NCBI GenBank assembly: GCA_021234155.1
Contig: JAJEKV010000005.1
Coordinates: 24,069,584 to 24,133,583, forward strand
Direction of reading: 5' to 3'
Length of the DNA: 64,000 bases
Source of the DNA: Isoetes taiwanensis
Lineage: Eukaryota; Streptophyta; Lycopodiopsida; Isoetales; Isoetaceae
The position numbers were made by a program, and so were the translations under genes. This document shows positions 23,201 to 34,070 of this stretch, in pieces. Each line of letters begins with the position of its first letter. Position 1 is the stretch's first letter. The notes under the pieces are model-generated. The model ran no database searches and had not been told where the DNA came from. It saw only the letters and a program-made list of their open reading frames with translations.

Positions 23201-24086
23201 CAAATCTCTAAGCTTTTCCTTTGTCTTAAAGAAGAGGGACAAGCAAGCATCTTTGAGTCCCAATACGGAGTTTAGCAATGGCATTCACGAGCAACCTCTT
23301 GTAACCAATGATGGTACACTGCAGATTCTAGCACTACCAAAGGGTCCAAATGTTATCAAATTTGCCAGCTGAATCTTCCTTTGACTTATTTCCCATTTGA
23401 GAACAAGCTCTCCTTTCTAAAAGTACCGTACATTATTTTGTGTGCGGCTTTGAATGCGGTCGGATCTTTAGCCTTTTTCAGCAGAATTAGTGTTCTCGGT
23501 ACTCCATCCTATACTCATCTAGATGCTTAACAAGTCCAACCTTTGTGAGGCATGTTCAAAGATGGCACAATTTGGAATAGTCTCAAGGGAAGGTAATTCA
23601 AGTTCCTCTTGGTGGCTGCCAAATGCCACCGACCAAGTTAAAGGTGTGATTTGTATTTGTTTTGATAGTGACTCTATAAACTAAAGTGCATCCACTACTT
23701 TGACCATCCACTTTGTTAACCTCAAGCTGTACGCAAAGATATTTTCAACTTAACGTTGGTAACCCGGCTGTCCATTACCGGATAATATGAAGAGCTTTTG
23801 GTATGCTTGACCTTCAAAGTAATAAAACAAATTAACAATGACTTCATTAACAAAGGTACTATCGAATGTAGCGGAAAGGGCCTTAAATCTAGAGAGCGGA
23901 CATATTCATGTAAAAACCTTCGCGATTACAGAAAGCGATGAAGCACTTGCCTCAGGTATGGCCTCACCCACCAAGTAAAAATAATCGTAGCCACAATAAT
24001 ATCTTTGATGTTGACACGTAGAAGAAGGATAAATGGGGCCAATATAATCTAACCCCCAAATTTGAAGGTCACGGAACATATGATAG
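23201..24086 (-). pseudogene. Integrase C-terminal half of element IV, damaged
   Basis: It is collinear with element VIII integrase 43,490-44,400 (for example GCCTTTTTCAGCA, TACTCATCTAGATG, ATCTTGAGG-like words and AATCTAACCCCCAAATTTG). Indels and substitutions are dense, while the other half of the same gene beyond element V (34,067 on) is nearly clean. Confidence 0.7.
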
Positions 24087-24091
24087 GTTTA

Positions 24092-26015
24092 ATTTGCCCC
24101 CAAGGGCAACATACTAGTGTGATCTATGCATTCAAACTAAGGTCAACTCATCTTGGAAGACTGGGTCAAAGTTTGAGAGGTTCTTGGCATTCAACATTGA
24201 TATGCGGGGTCAAGGGATGTGTTCATTTCAAGTCAACAAGAGTTCCAAGTTAGGACAACAAGAGAGGTACTTCACTTGAGGGATTAAATGCTTAGTCCGA
24301 GAATATTCCCTAGAAGAATGCGGGTTATATGAAGTTTGGAGAGCACCTTGTGAAGATTGGAAGTTAAGGTTTGGAGAGGCCAGGTACTTGATTCCATTTC
24401 CTAGCCATTTCTTACCCATTTCATTCATATTCTATTCTTATCCTTGAAATTTCTTAGCCATTTTCCTATACCTATATTCTCTTTTTGTTCACCCTTATAT
24501 ACCCTATCATGCCTGCCTACCACCAACATCCTTATTTCCCCATAAGTTATTCCCATCATTGCTATATCTTTTTGCCCTCTTACTCCTATGCCACATTTTT
24601 TGCCACCTTTGGCTAAACCCTTTTTTGCAACTTCCACACCCTTATGCCTATCTATCATTTGTGCTAAAAGCCACATATTATGTGTATACCTTGTGTGGGA
24701 ATATTCCGTTCGCAATGCCCAAAATTGACATATTTCCCAAACATTAGGGTTACCATTTACTTTCTGATGATCCACTCCTTTAATATTTTCCATGGGTAAC
24801 CCTCAAAATCATAAAAATCTCTGACATCATTGCTTGAACATACTTCAGAAATACGGTGGCCAGGTATCAGCGCCAAATCTCAGTCTGGTACGCCAAACCC
24901 TAGAAATCACAGAGCATATAAAGCTTCCGAATCACTTGTAGAGCCAGAACTTTTAAAACCATATTAAAGACTACCCTAAACATGGACTCGGCTCTTGGCA
25001 TTATATCGAGCTAAATCTAAATACGAATGCCGAGGAATCACTAAAAATGCAAACTTGTATATACGGGGATCATCAACAAGTTTTGAAGGCCAAAGTGATA
25101 GATCCTACATTGATAGTGCTGAGCAAGGTCGGCGAGAGCGATCATGAGTTCTTGAGCTCTCCTCAAGCTGGATTTACAAGATTTGGTTGACATTACTTTC
25201 AGAAATTATCTTATGACTTTTGATGATTATTTTCGTACTTGAGACTATAGAAGCATCCTTATCTGTTGTTATCATGATATATTTACCTTCATATCAATTC
25301 AAATTATTTGTCAAGTTGTTGAATTCATCTCTGATATTTTTCTTAGCAATTCTTGCCACAAAATATTCTACCAGAAATCCTTGAGTATTTTAGCACCTTT
25401 GGCTACACACTTGCCACCTATTCTTGGGAACTATGTGAACCAAAGGAGTTGAAATCATCCAAAAATACCACATCCCAACTAGGTTATAAAAATTGCTCTG
25501 TTTTGAACAGTTTGGTATTTGCCAAATCAAAGCCATAAAAAATACTTTTACATATCAAATGAGAGATTATCCGCTCTCTTCCTTATCACCATTACAACAT
25601 ATTTGCTTTGAAAATCCTCAAAAATACGCTTAGCAACTCAAATTCCATTTTGATCCTTTGTTTTCCATGTTTGGTAGCTGACCTAATTTTGTGCCCTTTG
25701 AGCTTGAATAACTCTAAACTTAGTCTTTCGACTTCTGAGTTTTACCATTGTAGGCTGCCTGAACTGGACCCAGGAGTCCACATGGTGGTGTTTGACTTCT
25801 CAGAAATCAACCTATACTCATCACCACAAGCTTGTTTTGGTAGGGTGCGGTTTTGGAGATGGGAAAAGGGTATAGAACTTGAAATTTGAGCTTTTCAGCA
25901 AATTATCTTGCATGGTACGATCATCTTAAGTGATGGGAGGTTCTAACTTAATTTGAGGTAAGGCTTCAGTTGGTTCCCTTATTAGTTAACCTTTAAGCCA
26001 GGTTTAGGGTCAACA
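24092..26015 (+). repeat. 5' LTR of element V
   Basis: It starts at a degraded terminal hairpin (TTGCCCCCAAGGGCAACA) and ends AGGTTTAGGGTCAACA. Length 1,924 bp against 1,953 bp for the 3' LTR. The pair differs by many small indels. Confidence 0.75.
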
Positions 26016-26018
26016 TTT

Positions 26019-26035
26019 TGGAGGTTCTACGAGAT
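26019..26035 (+). promoter_or_regulatory. PBS of element V
   Basis: TGGAGGTTCTACGAGAT, the common tRNA-Gln-like PBS lacking one C, three bases after the LTR. Confidence 0.75.
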
Positions 26036-26060
26036 CTTCCTACGGATCTTTCGAGAACTC

Positions 26061-27560
26061 ATGGCTCCCAAAAGCAAAATTTCCGAGAACAAGAGCCATT
26101 GGAAGATGTTGATGTATCGGAATCATTACTGAAGGCCATTACTCAGAAGTTTCTCAACTAGCTTACTTCAAACATACCATACCAATTCGAGTTGAATCCC
26201 ATTCCTTTGCCTATCTTTGATTCCGGCCTTTGGTGTAACAACTTTTGAGAATATTTGAAGACTAATACGGGGATTATGGTTCTACCAAGAAAGGTTGCAA
26301 GAAAACTTTGAAATTTGAGAAATGTTTCAAAGGGGAGAGTGAAGCTGGTGCTTGGTTAACTTATATGAGAAGTTAGTGCCACCTCATGGGATGAACTTCG
26401 TCGAAGTTCACGAGGCGGGTTTGGTAGGATTAGGCGCACTCCCAAGATTTGGTTAATGAGTTGCTGCAAAGTTTTTCTATACATGCAGGAGAGTGTGAAT
26501 CGGTACAAAGAAGATTGCTATGGCGAGGTGTCAAAACTTTAGTACCAATTCCATTTTAGTTCTGCCTTCATCCAATAGTGGAAGGGAACCCGAGACTCCT
26601 CCAAAGTGCTCAAGATCAATTTCTTAGAGAGGATTTGATTCCATATACAAACTTTTGCCAAAACTCGTCGACTCAAATGCTCTCTACTTTTGCACGATAA
26701 ACACCATATTATTTCTCACCTTAGCCATGACCCTTTTTACCTGATGCCTCTTGATGCACGGTATGATCATCACCCCTTCCACGTCTAGTTTATGCCATCA
26801 CAGGGAAGAAAAGAAGAAATCTAGGAGGGAGGAAGCTAGTTCTCAAGTTGCGAGGAGGTTGTCAGAGTTATCTAAGGTTCTTGAAGCTTTAGCCGAGAAT
26901 TAGCAAACAACAGGTGAGCTCAAAATGCAAAAGAGCAGTGCAGCCTATCTGAATGGCCATTTATTACAGCGAGGCCATATTATGGAAATTTGTTATTGGC
27001 AAGTGTGTCCTAAATGCAATGAAAGTCATTTGGAAAAGAATGTCACATTTGTTCTTTATGTAAAGAAGTTGGTCATCTTGATGTTGGGTGTGTTGTTAAG
27101 GAATACTTTGCTAAGCAAGAACAAGAAAAGAGGCATAGAAGCCCGGCGTGAGATTTGAACCAAGTACTTCTATAAGGTTTATCCAATTTCACAGAAGTTC
27201 CCAAAATTTGAAAGTTATGGCAGTTCAAACTAGGAAGAATGAATGAAGTCAATACACATGCTTTGAATCAAAGCGGACATCTGACCAGGATGCTATCACC
27301 CTCTGATAGAATACTGCTTTCGAAATGGTAAACCACCTCCACGACCAAAAATAGTGAAAGAAAGACCAAGACCTTGATGAAGTTGATGTTTTGCTCAGGA
27401 ATTCCAAGGTGAGTGTGGATCTTTCACACAAAGATTGCACTGACCCCTACAGGAAAAAAGTGCTCAATAACAAAGCTGGTGGTGAACAATTAAATAGCAT
27501 AAATTTCGCAGTACCCATGACCTTGTTCTAGCACCTGCGAGAATGAAGAAGACCACAGGG
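26061..27560 (+). pseudogene. gag: gag of element V
   Basis: It begins ATGGCTCCCAAAAG as in elements VII, VIII and IX. The capsid-like region can be followed (CCATACCAATTCGAGTTGAA at about 26,178; TTTGAGAAATGTTTCAAAG at about 26,315). Knuckle sequence is at about 26,980-27,110 (TGTCCTAAATGCAATGAAAG, then TCTTTATGTAAAGAAGTTGG). Frameshifts throughout. Confidence 0.7.
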
Positions 27561-28060
27561 CATTTACATGTTAATTTTAGGAGGTTATACCTTTCAAATG
27601 TATTACTTGATGGGGGGATCCCCTAAAACATCATGCCATATCACATTACATGGAAAGTGTGGTTTTGGGGTGGACAGAAAGCTTCTATATTATTAAGATA
27701 TTTTTATGATAACTGAAATTACTCCTGTTGGTGACTAAAGTGCACATCATCTGAGGAAGGCATAGCTGTAGGCTGCTGGTACATTGTGAGCTTTTGAGAG
27801 ATGGGAGATGAATGGAGTATCACTTGACCTACTCTTAGGAGATGGTTAGCTATTGTAGATGCTAGGCGGTTTGGTCTCTCAAGGGAAGTGTACCATCTCC
27901 AGCTGGCTCTCAGCACGAATTTACAACCAAAGAAGGCTCACATGACTCCAAAGAAAGTAAACTTTTATTAAAGAAATGCTAGTGAAGGAAACCTTTAGGA
28001 TCACTACGGATAAAAATATGAAATGGTTCACTCTTATTATGGAGTGTACTTGACATACAA
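27561..28060 (+). pseudogene. Protease of element V
   Basis: TTACTTGATGGGGGGATCCC at about 27,604 corresponds to the LLDGGSP active site with an extra G, followed by ACATCATGCCATATCA. The GRRW..VDA block is at about 27,838-27,862. Not translatable. Confidence 0.65.
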
Positions 28061-28540
28061 GGGTTATGAGTTTCTTGCGGACGATGGAGGTATCTCTAAA
28101 AAACTAAATGTTGCATCATCTGCTTTGCCATTTGAAGATTCCTCTCTGAAGCTGTAAGCTAAAAATGGGAAAATTTTTCCTCAGTCTACTTTAATGTATG
28201 AGAATATAAAGCTTTTGATTCTTGGTCTTGAAGCCAAAGTATGGATATGCAAATATCTATTTATGGTGATTCACAATTAATTTTAAACAAGTTTCAGGAG
28301 ATTGTCAAACAAAAGAATCTCTCTGAGATATGGAGCTTTTGAAGAATCGAGCAATGGGAGTACTCAAGTTTTGCTTCTGTGGAAGAATCACTTTCCATAT
28401 CAAGAGAAAGAAAATTTTGGGGCTGCAAATTACCTGTGGGAAACTCTCATGTCACATCGCCAGGGAAATATTCACGAAGGCGACCTTGATGACAATGAAG
28501 TAAAAAGCCTCACGTCCCTATTTTGACCATTGATGCATCA
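28061..28540 (+). pseudogene. aRNH of element V
   Basis: Sequence for DDGGISKKLNVASSA at about 28,079-28,125 (the WFDGG block reads ADDGG), a damaged EYKALIAGL at about 28,200, and TTTATGGTGATTCACAATTA (YGDSQL) at about 28,259. Lies before RT, as in the other elements. Confidence 0.65.
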
Positions 28541-28669
28541 GAAAAAAAAAAAAGATATTAGAGGGTGTAATCACAAAAAGAATGATAAGCCTAAGGACCG
28601 GTTTGTTTTGGAGATCCGTTGAATATCAAAACAAAGAGAGCATACAAATGTTTTTGAAGAAAGGAAAGA

Positions 28670-29560
28670 TGTATTTAACTTTGGGACTATTTAGAACTAT
28701 CCGAGGGTATCAAAACTAAGGTATGCCAATTTGAAATTAAGATCAAGGAAAGGTTGTAAGCTTACGTCTTTCAAAAAGTAAGAAAAATTAATGCTCTTGA
28801 TGGGACTAATCAAAGATAGATTGGATAAGATGTTAGATCTGGTGTTATTATTGAGGAAATCATTAATCCAAGAATGGGTATCTTACATTGTTCTGTGGAA
28901 AGAAAAGTGGACACTTTTAAGAATGCATTGATTGTCGAGATCTCAACAAAAGCCACCATCAAGGATTGACTTACCCTTGCTTTTTAGAAATCTTATATAT
29001 ATGTTGTAGCAATTGGGGTTATTTAATTTACGGATGGTTCACCGAGTTCAACCCAGTTAGCATTAAGGAAGACCGATAAAGACTTCTTTCATCACCCACA
29101 GGGTACATATACTATGAAAAGAATGCCTTTGGTTTGATAGATACTCCGGTATTTACCTTCCAAGGGCAATGGATGTTATTTTCAAATCAATGTCTGCTGA
29201 AGAAGTTCAGGTGTACTTAGATGATCTTTGCTAGGCTCTCATCCATCTAATCATGTGAAGCTACTTTTAAAAATTTTGTTCTTCTTGAGGAGTTCAGAGT
29301 CAATCTAAAGCAAAGAAGTGCCTCTTTTTTGCATCAAAGGGAACAACTCGGGTTGTGAAATTATTCAACCTAGGCATTCAAGTTGCTCAAAGAAAGATTG
29401 AAACCCTCAAAAATTAGCACCTCCCAAGAATCTAAAAGCAGGTTAAAGAGTTTATTAAGGTATGACAAGTTTCCTGGGGATGTATATTCCTAATTTTGCC
29501 CATATTTTGAGTCCCATTTCTAGATTGATATAAGGATAGGTAAGTTCTAAGTCTGAAGAA
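28670..29560 (+). pseudogene. RT of element V
   Basis: CCAATTTGAAATTAAGATCAAGG at about 28,727 (QFEIKIK), GGTGTACTTAGATGATCTTTG at about 29,212 (VYLDDL catalytic pair), and LKQVKSF-like sequence near 29,435. Dense indels. Confidence 0.65.
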
Positions 29561-31340
29561 GTAAGCATATACCACCTATCACATGGACTTGAGAATGCCA
29601 AAGAGGCTTTTTGACTTTCTCATTCTATCCATATGTGAAACCCACTTGAAAAAACCAGATCTGAACATGCCTTTTGAGTTTATATTACTGTTATAAAAGG
29701 CTATAGGATTAGCTATTTTGCAGGATAAACACACCATGATGTTTGCATCAAGTAAATAATGAATGCATCTTGAAGAGAGATATACGAATGAAAAGTCTTT
29801 GCTACCCTCATGTTCCTTATCAATAGGCAAGGACACTTGCTTCAAAATCAAGTCCAAGTCACATGAAGCGAAATCAATGGGTTTTGTTTGGTAGGCAAAC
29901 CAAGTAATAAAGATCAAAGATAGACTTGTAAGTTGTTGATTTACAAAGTTATGATATTTCTGTAAAGAATTACATTTGAGTAAGTCCTAACCTTTATTTG
30001 CCTTATATATTTTTGACGCGCAGAATGGGATTGGATATTAGAGCACTTCCTTTGGTAGCTCATGTAAGAAGTAATTCCACAAGATCAAGCTGATGAGGGA
30101 TGGCAACAACCTATTAGAACTTTACAACATGGGATCATCCCCTCAAGCCACTTCAAGCCAAAGAGGAGACTCAAAGGATAAATGCAGAGGCAATTCAAGA
30201 TGATAGACAATGTCTTGTGCAAAGTCGAGATGGAGTCTTGTTGAGGTGTGTAGATGAAAGTGATGCTCTAATTATCGAGGAAATGTCACAAAGGTGTTTG
30301 TGGATGGCAGCATTTTGTGGTACCTGGCGGAATTCTTAGATGCGGATACCTATTGGCCCTCGTCTTTTCGGAATTGTTATACAGAGTACTAAAGACTTGC
30401 CATCAATGCCAAAATCTTTAGCAAAGAATTTTTCTGCCGGTACCCTTAATCCATCATATCTCCGGGGGCCCTTTGATTTGGGGACTAAGATTATAATGGC
30501 CCCATCAATCCTTCACTTCGCAGGTCAACATCAACATATTATTGTAGGCATAGTTATTTGCCAGTGGGCTGCTTTGAGCGAACTGAAATAACGCGCAACG
30601 GACGAAAATCGGGCATTTGGGACGTTTCCCGCTCGTTGCAGCCGATGGGGGTACACCTTTTGTTAGTGGCGATTGGCCCCAACACAATTGCTTAGCGGAC
30701 ATTTGAAGGTCAAACATACTAAAAAGCTCCTGTATTATCCCGGGGTAATGGACATTTGAAGCCACTAACAAAGTGTTGAGAAAAATTATTTCTTGAGAAG
30801 ACAATTGAGGGTGCTCAAGAGGGATTGGCATGTCAAAGTGCGGGTTCTATGGGGCTTATAGAGTCCTTGTCACTTATTTACAAATCATACACTTCAATTT
30901 GTGGTTTACACTGGCATAGAGGCCGGTTCACCAGGTGGAACTTCGAGTTGCGAGATTAACATAAACTATGCTTACCACTTTTGAACATTACCCAAGAAAA
31001 GATTGGATGCCGCTTGCACTAAGATGAATGATACCGGTTGGAAGGCCACTAATTCTTTGAAAAAGGCCAGATCTGAGGCACGCATTCAAAACTACATAGA
31101 ATGGAATTTTTTTAGAAAGGAGAACTTGTCCTTAAATTGGAATAAGTCAAAAGAGACTTCGAGTTTGATAATATTAGGAAGGACCAACTGTAAGTGTTAG
31201 ATCTGTGGAGGTGCTAACTCTTATTGATTTACGAGTTTGCCAGGGAATGCCATTGCCAAATCCAATCAATATCCTTTGAAAGGTATTGGGACCAGCATGC
31301 TTGCTTGTCCCTCTTTTTACATTAAAAGGTTTAGAGATTT
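29561..31340 (+). pseudogene. RNase H remnant and integrase of element V
   Basis: The tether-like RNase H is at 29,561-29,970 (TTATCAATAGGCAAGGACAC; AATCAATGGGTTTTGTTTGG). Integrase has the first part of its zinc finger near 30,290 (AAGGTGTTTGTGGATGGCAG), the TTGATTTGGGGACTAAGATTATAAT region (IWGLDYI, damaged) near 30,474, and a C-terminal end near 31,285 (AAAGGTATTGGGACCAGCATG, KRYWDQH). Broken in every frame. Confidence 0.65.
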
Positions 31341-31501
31341 ATGGTAGGTTTAAAGTAGTTAAATCAGTTTGACTTTTGAGCACATTACTCCAGTACTTAG
31401 ATTACCTTGACTTTGAGCACATTACTCTAATAGGATTTGTTTCATGTTTATAGGTTGATTTGACCAGATAACAGTACAAATGATCTCAAGAACAGGGTTG
31501 A

Positions 31502-31530
31502 TACTAATGATTACCAAGTGTCATATGCAG
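31502..31530 (+). promoter_or_regulatory. Branch-point/acceptor-like module 1 (element V)
   Basis: TACTAAT at 31,502-31,508 and ATATGCAG|G with AG at 31,529-31,530, 23 bases from the putative branch A. The same arrangement occurs at 43,283-43,311 (minus) in element VIII. Confidence 0.4.
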
Positions 31531-31670
31531 GAGCATTCTTCTTCGATTTTTATTCACCTGTCTTAAAGCATTCCTACCATCCATTTAGCCTTCTATTCTT
31601 GTTTTTTCCATACCTTAACAGCACTCTGCAAAATCACCTTCACCATCATAGTAGAGTTGCAAGGATTTGA

Positions 31671-31699
31671 TACTAATTGGTTTGTGTGTTTCATGACAG
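31671..31699 (+). promoter_or_regulatory. Branch-point/acceptor-like module 2 (element V)
   Basis: TACTAAT at 31,671-31,677, a T-rich tract TTTGTGTGTTTC, and CATGACAG|G with AG at 31,698-31,699, again 23 bases from the branch A. In element VIII the equivalent reads GACTAAT (about 43,138-43,144, minus). Confidence 0.4.
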
Positions 31700-33084
31700 G
31701 TGCACCCTCTCTCCATATTTTTTCATCTGTCATAAGTAGCCCTACCTTCCATTTAAACTCCTTATTCTTGTTCTCATTCCTTAAAGAGGAAAAGCACTCT
31801 GCAATTCATCTTTACCATCATAGCAGAGTTGCACTTGCTGAAGACCAAGAAGAAGACATGCATTTTCTTGTTTTGGCGAGATTTCAATACCTGCACACTC
31901 ACTCCATCTTCATCCCATTACCACTCTGCCTTTTCTCATTCATCATACTCCATTCACATCATTTCATTACCATATTTACACTCATTCCATCAACATCTGC
32001 ACTTTACAGTTTTTTCACTAAGACACATTGGTACAAATTTGAAGACCCCTCTAGTTATCTATTTTTGACATCATATGGCTGAGGAGACCAGCCTTTTTCT
32101 TGTTTTGGCGAGATGTTGCCCCCAAAGGGCAACATACTAATTGTGATCTATGCATTCAAACTAGGTCAACTCATCTTGGAAGACTAGGTCAAAGTTTGAG
32201 AGGTTCTTGGCATTCAACATTGATATGCAGGTCAAAGGATGTTCATTTTTCAAGTCAACAAGAGTTCAAGTTGAAAGTCCACAAGAGGTACTTCACTTGA
32301 GGATTAAATGCTTAGTCAAGAATATTCCCTAGAAGAATCTGGGTTATGAAGTTTGGAAGGCACCTTGTGAAGATTGGAAGTTAAGAGTTTGGAAGACCCC
32401 ATGGTACTTGATTCCATTTCCTAGCCATTCTTACCCATTTTCATTCATATTCTATTCTTATCCCTTGAAATTTCTTAGCCATTTTCCCTACACCTATATT
32501 CTCTTTTGTTCACCCTTATATACCCTATCATGCCTTGCCTACCCAACACATCCTTATTTCCCCATAAGTTATTCCCATCGTTGCCCCCGTATCTTTTGCC
32601 CTCTTACTCCCTATGCCACATTTTTGCAAAATCCTTTAGCCTAAACCCTTTTTGCAACTTCCCACACCCTTATGCCTATCTATCATTGTGCCCTAAAAAG
32701 CCATATTATGTGTATACCTTGTGGAATATTCTCGTTCATAATGCCCAAAATTCGGCATATTCCCCAAACATCAGGGGTTACCATTGCTCAAATGATCCAC
32801 TCCTTCAATATTTTTCATAGGTAACCCCTTAAACCATGGCTTAACTTCTCAAAATCATAAAATACGGCATATTCTTGGTTCATACTTCAAGAAATACGGT
32901 GACCGTATCGCGCAAATCTCCAGAGAATACAGCTGCTTCAAACCTAAATCTGGAAACAAGCTCGAATCACGCCGGAACCGAACTTTTAAACCATAAGAAC
33001 TACCTAAACATGGACTCCCGCTCTTAAGCATTATATCAAGCCTAAATCTAAGCCCTGAGATGCCGGAATCACTAAATGCAAACT

Positions 33085-33090
33085 TATATA
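33085..33090 (+). promoter_or_regulatory. Candidate TATA box in LTR
   Basis: AACTTATATACCAGGGG. A TATATA-like core at the matching LTR position is kept in the other copies (for example near 25,053, 38,896 and, on the minus strand, 43,016, 50,006 and 62,486). It lies about 980 bases before the LTR end. Promoter function is inferred. Confidence 0.35.
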
Positions 33091-33969
33091 CCAGGGGATC
33101 ATCAACAGAAGTTTTTCGAAGGCCCAGAAGTATTCAGATCCTACATTGATCATTGCTGAGCAAGATCTGAACGATCCTTGAAGTTCTTGAGCTCTCCTCA
33201 ACTGGATTTACAAGATTTAGTTGACATTACTTTCAGAAATTATCTTATGACTTTTGATGATTATTTTCTCGTACTTAAGACTATGAAGCATCCTTATCTG
33301 TTGTTATCATGATATATTTACCTTCATATCAATTCAAATTGACTGTCAATTTGTTGAATTCATCTCTGATATTTTTCTTAGCAATTCTTGCCACAAAATA
33401 TTCTACAGAAAATCCTTGAGTGTTTTTTAGCACCTTTGGCCTACCTGCCACCTATTCTTGGGGCTCATGTGAACCAAAGTAGTTGAAATCATCCAAAAAT
33501 ACCACATCTAGCCCAAGTTATAAAAAATTGCTCTCTGTTTTGAACAGTTTTGACTGTATTTTGCCAAATCCAGCCATAAAAAATACTTTTACATATCCAA
33601 ATGGGAATCTATCACTTGCCTCTCTTCCTTATCACCATTACAACATATTTGCTTTGAAAATCCTCAAAAATACGCTTGGCAACTCCAAATTCCATTTTCT
33701 GATCACTGTTTTCCATGTTTGACTGCTATTGACCAAATTTTGACCGCACTTTGAGCTTGAATAACTCCTAAACTTAGTCTCTGACTTAGTCAGAGGTTTT
33801 ACCATTGGCTGCCTACAACTTTTTGGACCAGGTCTATAGTGTTTGACTCGAGAAATCAACCTATACCTCATCACCATAACTGTTTTGGTAGAGGTGCCAG
33901 TTTTTGGAAATGGGAAAGGTATAGAACTTCAAAATTTGAGCTTTTCACTAAAATTATCTTGCATAGACT

Positions 33970-33997
33970 GATCACCTTAAGTGATCTGGAGGTTCTA
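33970..33997 (+). promoter_or_regulatory. U5 hairpin plus PBS-like 11-mer (element V)
   Basis: GATCAC, loop CTTAA, GTGATC, immediately followed by TGGAGGTTCTA. Same design as 159-186 with three compensated stem base pairs. Confidence 0.6.
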
Positions 33998-34070
33998 ACC
34001 CCAATTTGAGTGGAAACTCAGATTGGTTCCTTGTGGTTGACCTTTAAGCCAGGTTTAGGGTCAACAGGAT

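Larger units (their letters stand above)
31341..32113 (+). other. 3' non-coding region of element V with two tandem acceptor-like units
   Basis: Two diverged tandem units of about 169 bp share TGATACTAAT, CAG|G, CATCTGTC or ACCTGTC, AGCACTCTGCAA and ACCATCATAG(T/C)AGAGTTGCA in the same order. A 141-codon frame (31,657-32,082) is hydrophobic and His/Ser-rich; a related frame exists in element X (63,588-63,992). I cannot call it a real protein. Confidence 0.6.
24092..34066 (+). mobile_element. Element V: full-length but decayed gypsy element nested in IV
   Basis: 5' LTR 24,092-26,015, PBS at 26,019, gag from 26,061, protease, aRNH, RT, RNase H, integrase to about 31,340, 3' non-coding region, 3' LTR 32,114-34,066. 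The right flank starts GGATT (34,067-34,071); the left flank reads AGGTTTA, a plausible damaged copy of that 5-bp TSD. Both flanks are integrase of element IV. Confidence 0.8.
32114..34066 (+). repeat. 3' LTR of element V
   Basis: It begins with the perfect terminal hairpin TGTTGCCC, loop CCAAA, GGGCAACA and ends GGTTTAGGGTCAACA. At 1,953 bp it agrees with the TSD-bounded solo LTR at 50,583-52,875 once that copy's internal duplication is removed (1,947 bp). Confidence 0.9.
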
